Shown one piece after another: positions 52,932-61,555 of a DNA stretch of 64,000 bases. Under the pieces are notes generated by a model. The model saw nothing but the letters and a program-made list of their open reading frames with translations. It was not told the DNA's origin and ran no database searches. This stretch comes from an uncultured Lachnospiraceae bacterium (GTDB lineage: Bacteria; Bacillota; Clostridia; Lachnospirales; Lachnospiraceae). Every line of letters starts with the position of its first letter. The first letter of the stretch is position 1. The DNA is taken from the NCBI GenBank assembly GCA_910589265.1, contig CAJUTQ010000077.1, positions 33,722-97,721 on the forward strand, given 5' to 3'. A program made the translations under genes and the position numbers.

Positions 52932-54302
52932 TTAGTGAAAACATACCTCACTAAAAACAGTATTAACATGCTCACCAATTAATACATACTGACACTTTGT
53001 ACACCCCTTTGCGTCATACCAAGTTTCCCTACAACCACCGTTTGAAAATTTAGTATGAAGTTTATATATACCTGTCTGAAAGTTATGATTGCAAGGAGAA
53101 TGAGGTTGAGCTGTACCAGCATCATTATCATTACTTAAATCATAGTGATTTCCATTGTCATCAATAAATGTCGCTTTCGTGCTAACAATTTCCATTGAAT
53201 CTGATAAATAATTGTCCTTCTTTTTTGTAACTATATTTTCACTGTCTTCATTAACACTAAAAGAACCCTCGGAAACTAATAAATTCTCTTTTGTTTCTAA
53301 AATTTCCTGTTCCCACTTTGCCACACTTGTTCCTTCATAGGCCAGCACAGTAGTTGAGCCAAGCAAAGTGACACTCATTGCCACTACTGTTGAAAATACT
53401 TTTACTGATCTTTTTGGTCTTTTTACATTTTTCATCATTCGTATCCTTTCTTTTGTAACTTTTTTATTTCCACTGAAAGAAATTATTAATGCATTGCTAT
53501 AAATTTCTTTCTTTTCAATGGTCTCAATAATTAATCTGCCATATCGCCTCCTAAATTCCATGTCCTGATCTAGTACAATTCTTTCATCGCAAGCATTTTC
53601 ACACACAATGCCAATTTCCCTGTATAGAAAATACACGAAAGGATTAAACCAGTGTAAAGACAGAGCGACTAGCCCACAAAGTTTAATAAATAAATCTTTG
53701 TTTTTAATATGACACAACTCATGATAGAGAATAAGTTCCAGTTCCTCAAAAGAATACTTAGAGTTAGGAAGAAATATAACAGGATAAAAAATACCTATAG
53801 TAAACGGCTCTATAACATATTTATTTTTACATACAACGACTTTTTCTTCCATATGTAGTTTGCATTTATGCTGGTTTACTATTTCATTTACCCTTTGATC
53901 TGTAAATAAAACAGCATCCAATAAAATTCTTCTTTTAAATAAATGATAGTTTACAATCTGGAAGATGAAAAAGACAATGGCTACACCTATCCATGTGACC
54001 GTAAATACATTAAATATTTCACTGATTCCACTAATGGGAAATCCGTTAACATCTATTTGAATGTGATGTTTATCTACATAAAACGTTGTAAATTCTTTTC
54101 TCTTATACTGAAAAACAAAAGTTAAAAAATCAATATAGTATTGTTTATAATAAGGAAAGGGCACTAGAAAAAATATAGCAGCCAACTTTAACAACGAATA
54201 TCTCCACCTGGCTGTAAAGCAAGGTTTCATCAAAGGCAGGAGGACACCATATAAAATAATGATGACGCTTCCTGCCAATGACATGGTCAATATTAAATTC
54301 AA
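52932..54302 (-). CDS. M56/BlaR1-like membrane protease sensor, copy 2
   Basis: 456 aa, co-linear with copy 1 over most of its length (MNLILTMSLAGSVIIILYG, LLKLAAIFFLVPFPYYKQYY). The protease site is YHELCHIKN (His194-Glu195...His198) and CDERIVLDQD follows. The extracellular tail differs in the linker but keeps the Cys/His module: SPCNHNFQTG, SNGGCRETWY, GCTKCQYV and VCFH at the end. It signals to the BlaI-like repressor encoded 8 bp upstream. The ligand is unlikely to be a beta-lactam, since no penicillin-binding domain is present. Confidence 0.88.
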   Translation of the reverse strand: MNLILTMSLAGSVIIILYGVLLPLMKPCFTARWRYSLLKLAAIFFLVPFPYYKQYYIDFLTFVFQYKRKEFTTFYVDKHHIQIDVNGFPISGISEIFNVFTVTWIGVAIVFFIFQIVNYHLFKRRILLDAVLFTDQRVNEIVNQHKCKLHMEEKVVVCKNKYVIEPFTIGIFYPVIFLPNSKYSFEELELILYHELCHIKNKDLFIKLCGLVALSLHWFNPFVYFLYREIGIVCENACDERIVLDQDMEFRRRYGRLIIETIEKKEIYSNALIISFSGNKKVTKERIRMMKNVKRPKRSVKVFSTVVAMSVTLLGSTTVLAYEGTSVAKWEQEILETKENLLVSEGSFSVNEDSENIVTKKKDNYLSDSMEIVSTKATFIDDNGNHYDLSNDNDAGTAQPHSPCNHNFQTGIYKLHTKFSNGGCRETWYDAKGCTKCQYVLIGEHVNTVFSEVCFH

Positions 54303-54310
54303 AATACCAC

Positions 54311-54694
54311 CTACTTATCCAAAAGATCTCTAAGCTCCATGGACTCTTCTTTATTTAGTTTCCCACCGCCAGATAATGCAGCTATAAAATTTCTGATGGA
54401 ACCTAAGTACATACTGTCCAACAGCTCTCTTGCTTTGCCTTTTTCATAATCTTTTCTGCTAAGGGTTGGGAAGTATAAATATTTATTCCCTCTGCTCTCT
54501 GTCTCCAGCATTCCTTTCTTTAGCAGCCTTGTTAGAAAAGTGTTCAGTGTTTGCTTTGTCCACGTCTTTCCCTGGCTGCCGTTAAAATGATCCATGATTT
54601 CCCGGGATGTTATTTTTCTCTTCTCGTCCCATAACCATTGTAGTATTTCCATTTCTGTTTCTGAAACATGATATTTTATCTTCAATGCAATCAC
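54311..54694 (-). CDS. BlaI/MecI-type repressor, copy 2
   Basis: 127 aa, same length as copy 1 and highly similar: TEMEILQWLWDEKRKITSRE, KTWTKQTLNTFLTRLLKKGM, and LLDSMYLGSIRNFIAALSGG. It represses its own operon; recognition of copy 1's promoter is likely given the similar DNA-binding helix. Start context is good, with GAGGTGA upstream. Confidence 0.92.
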   Translation of the reverse strand: MIALKIKYHVSETEMEILQWLWDEKRKITSREIMDHFNGSQGKTWTKQTLNTFLTRLLKKGMLETESRGNKYLYFPTLSRKDYEKGKARELLDSMYLGSIRNFIAALSGGGKLNKEESMELRDLLDK

Positions 54695-54705
54695 CTCTGT
54701 AGACT

Positions 54706-54734
54706 ATTATAATGGATCCATTTTTTTGTGTCAA
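54706..54734 (-). promoter_or_regulatory. Promoter of the second BlaI/M56 operon
   Basis: Minus strand TTGACA (complement of 54729-54734), 17 bp, TATAAT (complement of 54706-54711), with TAGTCTACAG just downstream, where a BlaI-type half site could lie. Confidence 0.8.
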
Positions 54735-54976
54735 TCATTTAATGTCATTTTTAGTAATATTTTGTAAATTTTTACTATGTCCAGCTAGTACTATATGAAA
54801 TTTATTAGTTTTTTTACGTAGGTAAAAAAAGGAAATACTTTTTTTTTAAAATTTCCTTTCAAAATAAAATATTCCATTTTTTACGTCACATTTTACATTT
54901 ATTTCCATAAAATAAAAACAAGAAAAGAAAACAAAGGAAAACATCTACCATCATTATTTTGTAAATTTTCACTTTG

Positions 54977-55032
54977 AGAGTTTATGTCTGTGGGGCTTGC
55001 ATAAACTCTAGTAAAACTAAAAGCCCCACAGA
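54977..55032 (+). ncRNA. Leader with two mutually exclusive perfect stems (riboswitch-like)
   Basis: Stem A: AGAGTTTATG (54977-54986) with CATAAACTCT (55000-55009). Stem B: TCTGTGGGGCTT (54987-54998) with AAGCCCCACAGA (55021-55032). The 5' arm of stem B fills the loop of stem A, so the two cannot form fully at once, or form a pseudoknot. Stem B ends four bases before the GAGGA ribosome site of the lipoprotein gene. No T-run is present, so control at translation is more likely than termination. No known riboswitch consensus was recognised. Confidence 0.6.
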
Positions 55033-55044
55033 AATGAGGAAATT

Positions 55045-56112
55045 ATGAAAAAGCAGCTACTTATCACAGCTCTTTGTGGAATTCTTGCTATAGGTACAAT
55101 GATAGGATGCGGCCAAAAGAGTCCCACTCCTAGCTCTCCTACAACAGAATCCCCAGGAAGAGAGACGAAACAGCCTGAAAAAGCAAGTTCGAAAAAACAA
55201 AAGATCACCCTAAATGAAGTAGCCCACTCTATCTTTTACGCTCCTATGTACGTGGCTATTGAGGAAGGATATTTTGAAGAGGAAGGGATCGACTTGCTTC
55301 TTGTCACAGGATTTGGCGCAGATAAGACAATGACTGCTGTTTTGTCAGGAGATGCAGATATTGGATTCATGGGTTCTGAGGCTTCTATTTATACTTATTT
55401 AGGAGGAACCGACGATCCAGTTATTAATTTTGCCCAGCTTACCCAGAGGGCTGGCAACTTTCTTGTGGCCAGAGAGCCAATGGAAAATTTTCAGTGGGGG
55501 GATTTAGTAGGCCGAAATGTTCTAGGAGGCCGAAAAGGGGGCATGCCCCAGATGGTATTCGAATATATACTTCATAAACATAATATTAATCCTGCCAGCG
55601 ACCTGACCATTGATCAAAGTATTGACTTTGGCTCTACTGCCGCTGCTTTTTCTGGAGGCCAGGGAGATTTTACTATAGAATTTGAACCTTCTGCCACTGC
55701 CTTAGAAAAAGAGGGAACTGGATATGTAGTGGCCTCCCTTGGGGTAGATTCTGGATATGTTCCTTATACTGCCTTTTGTGCAAAAAACAGCTTTATAGAA
55801 GAGCGCCCTGAAGCTATTCAGAAATTTACCAATGCTTTGCAAAAAGGTATGGATTTTGTAAACAGCCACAGTCCAGAGGAAATTGCCCTATCCATTGAGA
55901 ATCAGTTTAGTGAAACGGAAATTGACACTATTACTACTATTGTGACGAGATATTATGAACAGGAGACATGGAAAGAAAATTTAATTTTTGAAGAGCAAAG
56001 CTTTACCTTACTTCAAAATATTTTAGAGGATTCTGGAGAATTAAAGGAAAGAGTTCCTTATGAGAACTTAGTCAATACTTCCTTTGCTAAGACAGCTGCC
56101 TCTAACAAATAA
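55045..56112 (+). CDS. Orphan ABC-type binding lipoprotein, NMT1/ThiY/SsuA-like
   Basis: 355 aa. Lipoprotein signal with Cys22 in TMIGCGQ, then a Ser/Pro/Lys linker to about residue 52. The binding domain has FYAPMYVAIEEGYFEEEGID, GDADIGFMGSEASIYTYLGG, GRKGGMPQMVFEY and TAFCAKNSFIEERPEAIQKF. This fits proteins that bind thiamine precursors, sulfonates or similar small organic molecules. No permease or ATPase gene is adjacent, so it relies on a transporter elsewhere. Its leader carries two competing stems. Confidence 0.85.
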   Translation: MKKQLLITALCGILAIGTMIGCGQKSPTPSSPTTESPGRETKQPEKASSKKQKITLNEVAHSIFYAPMYVAIEEGYFEEEGIDLLLVTGFGADKTMTAVLSGDADIGFMGSEASIYTYLGGTDDPVINFAQLTQRAGNFLVAREPMENFQWGDLVGRNVLGGRKGGMPQMVFEYILHKHNINPASDLTIDQSIDFGSTAAAFSGGQGDFTIEFEPSATALEKEGTGYVVASLGVDSGYVPYTAFCAKNSFIEERPEAIQKFTNALQKGMDFVNSHSPEEIALSIENQFSETEIDTITTIVTRYYEQETWKENLIFEEQSFTLLQNILEDSGELKERVPYENLVNTSFAKTAASNK

Positions 56113-56195
56113 AAGATTGTATTGTAGTGCTATGTATTTGCAAATCATTTCAATATTGACTTACAAAATATAAAATTATTATTGAGGTGATGAAA

Positions 56196-56552
56196 ATGCA
56201 TAATAAAACAACGAATTTAGGAGCTGCCATTAAGGCAGCTCGCAAAAGAAAACATTTAACCCAGATGGCACTTTCTGAAGAACTGGGCATTACTCCACGC
56301 CATTTACAGGCCTTGGAAAATGAAAGCAAAACGCCTAGCTATGCCCTGCTTTCCCGTGTTCTCTCCTATCTGGACATTCCAGCAGACAGCATATTTTCTG
56401 CTGGAGAAGAGGCAATGCCTGAGACATTGTCTAAAGAAAAAGAACAACTTTTGTATTTGATCAAAAGCAACTGTGATGAGAGAGATATTCTTGTTCTTCT
56501 CTCCACTGCCATTGCACTTGTCAACACAAAGGAACAGCCCCCATCTTTATAG
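56196..56552 (+). CDS. Small XRE-family regulator, paralogue 5
   Basis: 118 aa from the ATG at 56196 (M-H-N-K-T-T-N-L-G-A-A-I-K), spaced from GAGGTGA as in the other copies; upstream GTG/ATG codons overlap the ribosome site. The core ARKRKHLTQMALSEELGI and TPRHLQALENESKTPSYAL, and the tail DERDILVLLSTAIALVNTKE mark it as a distant copy of the 42-46 kb family. The promoter block has diverged (TTTCAATATTGACTTAC then AAAATATAAAATT). It follows the orphan lipoprotein gene in the same direction. Confidence 0.85.
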   Translation: MHNKTTNLGAAIKAARKRKHLTQMALSEELGITPRHLQALENESKTPSYALLSRVLSYLDIPADSIFSAGEEAMPETLSKEKEQLLYLIKSNCDERDILVLLSTAIALVNTKEQPPSL

Positions 56553-57533
56553 TAAACAGGATCTTAATTCTTCTCCTGTCTTTGGGCTCAAATAAGCCGG
56601 AGGAATGTCGAATACCGTCTTGCACCCTTTTTGCCCCTCCTTGGCAAGACGGTAGGCTGCCCTGGCATAAGCTGCTAATACAGAAGAGGTAAATTCTGGA
56701 TTGGAATCCAGCTTCAAGCTGTATTCAATAATATGGGAATTTTCTTCCTCCCATCCTGTCTTTCCGCTGCGGATTACAAAGCCCCCATGGGGAATGCCCA
56801 TGTGATCTCTTTTGAGTTCCTCTTCACTAATAAAATGAACTTTTGTGTCGTAATCTGCAAAATAATTTGGCATTGTGACAATTTCTTTCTCAATTTTTTC
56901 CCTATCCCCATTTTCATGAAGGACTACATAACATTCTCTTATATGCTTCTGCCTTGGGGTCAACTCTTTATTTTCCCCATTTCTCACTGAATTCAAAGCC
57001 TCCTCTACAGGAATTGTATACTGACGAGCATCCTTTACCCCTTCTATCCTGCGGATAGCGTCAGAATGTCCCTGACTTACTCCCTTTCCCCAGAATGTAT
57101 ACTCTTTTCCTGTTGGAAGTATAGTCTCGGCATATAAACGATTTAAAGAAAACATCCCTGGATCCCAGCCACAAGAGATAATCCCGATTTTTCCCCCTTC
57201 TTTTGCCGCCTTATCTACTTTTTCAAAATGCTCTGGAATAGCTGCATGGGTATCAAAGCTATCTACCACGTGGAAATATTTCACAAGCTCTTTCGTCTGC
57301 TCTGGCAAATCCGTTGCGCTTCCCCCACATAAAATCATTACATCAATTTCTTCCTTCCAATTTTTTGCCTCTTCCACAGAGTGGACCCCCACTCCTTTTG
57401 TTAACAAAGAAATACTTTTGGGAGGCCTTCTTGTAAACACTGCCTTAAGCTCCATATCTGGATTTTGTTTTACTGCGCACTCCACTCCTCTTCCTAAATT
57501 TCCGTAACCTAGAATTCCAATTTTCATACTCAT
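56547..57533 (-). CDS. ddh: meso-Diaminopimelate dehydrogenase
   Basis: 328 aa. NADP-binding GILGYGNLGRGVE at the start, then MILCGGSATDLPEQT, DSFDTHAAIPEHF, SCGWDPGMFSLNRLYAE and WGKGVSQGHSDAIRRI, the signature of Ddh. It makes meso-diaminopimelate for lysine and cell wall in one step from tetrahydrodipicolinate, an alternative to the succinylase and acetylase routes. GAGG lies seven bases before the first ATG. Its stop codon overlaps the end of the convergent XRE gene by six bases. Confidence 0.94.
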   Translation of the reverse strand: MSMKIGILGYGNLGRGVECAVKQNPDMELKAVFTRRPPKSISLLTKGVGVHSVEEAKNWKEEIDVMILCGGSATDLPEQTKELVKYFHVVDSFDTHAAIPEHFEKVDKAAKEGGKIGIISCGWDPGMFSLNRLYAETILPTGKEYTFWGKGVSQGHSDAIRRIEGVKDARQYTIPVEEALNSVRNGENKELTPRQKHIRECYVVLHENGDREKIEKEIVTMPNYFADYDTKVHFISEEELKRDHMGIPHGGFVIRSGKTGWEEENSHIIEYSLKLDSNPEFTSSVLAAYARAAYRLAKEGQKGCKTVFDIPPAYLSPKTGEELRSCLL

Positions 57534-57587
57534 TCGTTATCCTCTTCCTTTCTTTTCATTTTTCATGTCCCATCCTATATACCGTCC

Positions 57588-58874
57588 TTATTTTACAACA
57601 TATTCTCCATATTTCCTATAGTCTTTTTCATGACATCTCACGTCCATCTTCACTCCTTTACTTGCATATTCCTGGCGCTTTACCTGGGCGTTTTCATTCA
57701 AATAGGATACAATCCCTCCACAGCTGTAGGGAATAAAAAAGCATGTATCTATATAAGAGGCATAGGCCTTTTCCTGAATGATATGGAGTAATTGCTCCAG
57801 ACCTTTTCCCTCCTTAACAGACATATAAATTTTATTTTCCACTATTTTAGGAATATCTTCCTTATCCATAACTTTATCTGCTTTATTCATTACATAAATA
57901 GTAGGAATCATCCCTGCCCCTAGCTCCTCTAAAGTCTCCCTTGTCACTCTCATCTGTTCTTTATAATGGACGTTGGAAAAATCTACAACGTGGAGGAGCA
58001 AATCTGCATACCTTACTTCATCTAAAGTCGATTGGAAAGCTTGAATTAAATGGTGGGGAAGAGAACTTACAAAACCTACTGTATCCGAAAGGAGAAAATC
58101 CTTATTTTCTCCTGGGCATATTTTCCTCACCGTTGTGTCTAAAGTTGCAAAAAGCATGTCCTTTGCCATAACCATCTTTTCTTCTTTCTGGCTGCAAAAC
58201 TCCAACATTTTGTTCATAAGAGTTGATTTCCCCCCATTGGTATAGCCAACAAGCGCTACCTTTGGAAGGGAAGAAGTATTTCTTCGTTTTCTCTGGGTAT
58301 CTCTATCTCTGTCTATTTCTTCCAATGCTCGGCGAAGCTCACTAATCCTCTTTTCTATCTTTCTTCTATCTAACTCTAACTTTTTTTCTCCAGCTCCTTT
58401 GCTGCTCAAGCTTCCACTGGCTCCCCCTTGTCTGGACAAAGTAGTTCCCATGCCAGAAAGACGGGGAAGCATATATTGAAGTTCTGCCATTTCTACCTGC
58501 ATCTTTGCTTCCCTTGTCTTCGCCCTCCTTTTAAAGATTTCCAATATAAGGCTAGTCCTGTCCAAAAGGGCAGCTGGTATTTCCTTTTGCAAGTTCCGCA
58601 GCTGGGAGGGAGAGAGGGAATTATTAAAAATAATATATTCTGCCTCCAAGCTTTTTGCCCTCTCTCCAATCTCTTCGACCTTTCCCTTTCCTACATAATA
58701 AGTATGATTCATTTCAGAAACATTTTGATCCATTCTTGCCACTGGTTCCATATCGCAGGCCTCTGCCAGACTTTTTAATTCTTCCATAGAATGATCAAAT
58801 TCTAAATCTCCTTGTTGGTTGACTCCCACAAGAATCACTTTACTTTTTCTTTCCTCTTCCTGTATTTGTATCAT
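57588..58874 (-). CDS. hflX: Ribosome-associated GTPase HflX
   Basis: 428 aa. The N-terminal HflX domain (VGKGKVEEIGE, IIFNNSLSPSQLRNLQK, DRTSLILEIFKRRA, KMQVEMAELQYMLPRL) is followed by a Gly-rich SRQGGASGSLSSKGAGEKKL hinge and coiled coil. The G domain shows GYTNGGKST (P-loop), DTVGFV (G3) and NKAD (G4). HflX splits stalled or heat-damaged ribosomes. It stands as a single gene 50 bp from ddh. Confidence 0.95.
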   Translation of the reverse strand: MIQIQEEERKSKVILVGVNQQGDLEFDHSMEELKSLAEACDMEPVARMDQNVSEMNHTYYVGKGKVEEIGERAKSLEAEYIIFNNSLSPSQLRNLQKEIPAALLDRTSLILEIFKRRAKTREAKMQVEMAELQYMLPRLSGMGTTLSRQGGASGSLSSKGAGEKKLELDRRKIEKRISELRRALEEIDRDRDTQRKRRNTSSLPKVALVGYTNGGKSTLMNKMLEFCSQKEEKMVMAKDMLFATLDTTVRKICPGENKDFLLSDTVGFVSSLPHHLIQAFQSTLDEVRYADLLLHVVDFSNVHYKEQMRVTRETLEELGAGMIPTIYVMNKADKVMDKEDIPKIVENKIYMSVKEGKGLEQLLHIIQEKAYASYIDTCFFIPYSCGGIVSYLNENAQVKRQEYASKGVKMDVRCHEKDYRKYGEYVVK

Positions 58875-59238
58875 AAAATCACTACTCCTTCCTGTCCTTG
58901 AAACTCCAGGCGGAGCCTATCTCTTTTCATTTCTATACAAAGAGAACTCTATAAAAAAATTTATAAATCATTCCATCAAAAAAGAGACTGACTCTGCCAA
59001 TCAAAAACAAAACCTCTAATAGGCATACTCTCCCTTTTCTATGGAAAAAATCCTCTTCCATAAAAAAGGCGGTATGTTTTTATGGGAAATTCCATTCATT
59101 CTGTCCTACATTTCCCTTATAGAATTTTTGTCTTATCTTCTCTTCATCAATCTCTCAGACCTCGAATATCTTTATTTTTTTGTTTCTTTGTCTATCATAT
59201 ATCCATTTATAAACAATGTCAAGTACAATATGTATGGC
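58875..59238. other. Gap between hflX and the chemoreceptor
   Basis: About 360 bp. A weak hairpin (TATGGAA/TTCCATA, near 59040-59062) is the only structure seen. No gene is supported. Confidence 0.5.
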
Positions 59239-61371
59239 TCATCCTTCTATTTTGTCCCTTCTCCACCCATCTCTTAATTTAAATTTACCTGCCAGATCTT
59301 TTAAAACGTTGGCTTGATCTGACATTTCCCCACTGGCAGCAGCGCTTTCTTGGGATGTGGCTGAGTTCGTTTCTACAACAGCGGATATTTGCTCTACTCC
59401 AGCTACAATATCTTCAATAACGTCTTTTTGTTCTTCTGAAGCTTCCACAATACTAGATACATTGCCAACAACCTCTTTCGCTCCCCTTGCAACAGCAGCC
59501 AGTGCATCTGCTGTTTCTCCTGCGATTTCCGTACCATTTTTTACTGCCTTTAGAGATTCTTCAATTAGCTCTGCGGTACTGTTGGCTGCCTTTGCACTTT
59601 CCGCAGCAAGCATTCTCACCTCCTCAGCGACAACTGCAAAGCTCTTTCCTGCCTCTCCCGCCCTGGCCGCCTCAATTGCCACGTTCAGAGCCAAAATGTT
59701 TGTCTGAAAGGCAATGTCTTCAATAGTCCTAATAATATTTCTAATTTCATTGGAAGAATCTGTAATCTCTCCAATTGCCTCTGTCATACGGTTCATTTTC
59801 TCATTGCTCTCTGCCAGTTCCTGTCCTAACTTTAATACTTCCTCCCTTACCTTGACTGCATTTTCTGCATTTCTTGCTGCCTGTGCAGACACATTATTTA
59901 CTGCACAAGACAGCTCTTGTATGGAATCCGACTGTTCCGAAGCCCCCTTTGCCAGCATCTGGGCTGCCCCTGACACATTTCCTGAAGCATCTGCCACCTG
60001 ATCCGCAGAGTCATTAATTTCTTTTAACATATTGTTAAAATTGTTCAAAATACTGTCCATAGACTTTTGAATGCGGACAAAATCTCCTTTATAATCATTA
60101 TGAATGGCAATGTCCAAATTATTGTTTGCAATTTGCTCTAAGGTATTGGATATCTCATCAATCATATACCGCAAATATTCTGCTGTCTTTCCAAAAGTAC
60201 CAGCCAAAAGGCCAATTTCATCCTCTGTATGAACATCAATATCCACATTTAAATTTCCTTCTGAAATCTCCTCTGCCGCTATGACAATCTCCTGAATAGG
60301 ACTTAACATTTTCTTCAAAGAACCTACAACAACAATGACCATAACAATGTTGGCTGCTACAGCCATTGCTATTTGCAGACTAGCTGCTGTCATCGTATCT
60401 TTATATACATCTGCGGCATGGACTGTATTGACAATAGCCCATTTATCATTTCCTGCTTTTAACATGCTCACAAACTTATACACGTTTACTTTATTCTCAT
60501 CTTTACACTTTATAAAAAAATTCTCTTCTCCACTCATTCTGCTAATTACTTCTTCATAATCTTTCGCATTGTCAAAAGTATCTACCATACTTTCTCCTAG
60601 TAAATCAGGCTTTGCGCTATGGTAAACAATGGTTCCATCTTCCATGCTAATAGAATAAATAATAGAAGGAAATTCTTCATTCGCTCTGTTAATTGTCTCA
60701 AAGCGTTCCATAGAAATATCTACAAAGGCTACTCCTCTTACTTCATTATTATACATGACAGGAGCTGACATAGTAATCATTAAAAGTCCATTTAAGGAAT
60801 CTACATAAGGCTTTGTGGACGCCAGCCCTCCTGTCTCCAATGCCTTCTGGTACAACTCCTTTTGACTGTATTCTCCATGGCTTCCCCTCTCACTGACAAC
60901 TGGGACTCCAGAGCTGCCATCAACGTATACTGCATAGCTTTCCTGATTGTCTACAAACCCATACGGTTCAAAATAGACACCTACTGCCACAATATCTTCG
61001 CTATTTCTCGTCTCATTAGTTGCATTGGATACTAGGAACTCTTCCATCTCTGCTTCTATTGGTGTAAGACGAAGGCTTGGATAAACGATACTCTTTTCCG
61101 TCCTTGCCAATTGGCTGGATTCCTCCATTTCTTTATACGCATCATCCATAAATGTGACCATGCTTTGAACGCTTATTTCTGCATTATTGAGCACATCCTG
61201 GACAATGGCGCCGTCTGCCATTGTTACCGCGCCTAGCTGTCCTTCCATTGCCCCATTCATATGGGTTTTTATATGATACACAGAAACAAAAATAAAAATT
61301 AAAAAAGTAGCTGATAATGTAAAGCAAATAATTCGGGCTATTTTATCGGATAATTTGTTTTTTTTCATCAT
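59239..61371 (-). CDS. Methyl-accepting chemotaxis protein
   Basis: 710 aa from the ATG at 61371 (M-M-K-K-N-K-L-S), which has AAGAAAGG upstream. First helix about residues 12-34, an extracellular dCache-like sensor (with VAVGVYFEPYG, AFVDISMERFE, VYHSAKPDLLGESM) up to about 320, second helix, HAMP, a second linker domain, then the signalling helices with QTNILALNVAIEAARAGEAG and FAVVAEEVRMLAAESA. It senses a small molecule outside the cell and controls CheA, but no che or flagellar genes are nearby. Confidence 0.93.
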   Translation of the reverse strand: MMKKNKLSDKIARIICFTLSATFLIFIFVSVYHIKTHMNGAMEGQLGAVTMADGAIVQDVLNNAEISVQSMVTFMDDAYKEMEESSQLARTEKSIVYPSLRLTPIEAEMEEFLVSNATNETRNSEDIVAVGVYFEPYGFVDNQESYAVYVDGSSGVPVVSERGSHGEYSQKELYQKALETGGLASTKPYVDSLNGLLMITMSAPVMYNNEVRGVAFVDISMERFETINRANEEFPSIIYSISMEDGTIVYHSAKPDLLGESMVDTFDNAKDYEEVISRMSGEENFFIKCKDENKVNVYKFVSMLKAGNDKWAIVNTVHAADVYKDTMTAASLQIAMAVAANIVMVIVVVGSLKKMLSPIQEIVIAAEEISEGNLNVDIDVHTEDEIGLLAGTFGKTAEYLRYMIDEISNTLEQIANNNLDIAIHNDYKGDFVRIQKSMDSILNNFNNMLKEINDSADQVADASGNVSGAAQMLAKGASEQSDSIQELSCAVNNVSAQAARNAENAVKVREEVLKLGQELAESNEKMNRMTEAIGEITDSSNEIRNIIRTIEDIAFQTNILALNVAIEAARAGEAGKSFAVVAEEVRMLAAESAKAANSTAELIEESLKAVKNGTEIAGETADALAAVARGAKEVVGNVSSIVEASEEQKDVIEDIVAGVEQISAVVETNSATSQESAAASGEMSDQANVLKDLAGKFKLRDGWRRDKIEG

Positions 61372-61555
61372 TTGTCCATGCCTTTCTTGTTGAAATTCAA
61401 CATCATAATATATGGTTATATTATAAATAGGATGTATTTTATTGTCAATATATGCAAAAATAGACAATCTGCCTTTTATTTTTCCTGTTGGATTTCTACT
61501 TCTTTTCTGTTATAATTTTCTATATGTCCAATTTCAAAGAAACGAGGTGTGTCCC

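Noticed and set aside
48663..54694. Beta-lactam resistance regulators (true BlaR1/BlaI)
   Set aside because: No penicillin-binding sensor domain and no beta-lactamase or PBP gene nearby.
54977..55032. TPP riboswitch before the ThiY-like lipoprotein
   Set aside because: No CTGAGA core or matching helices; the region is too short.
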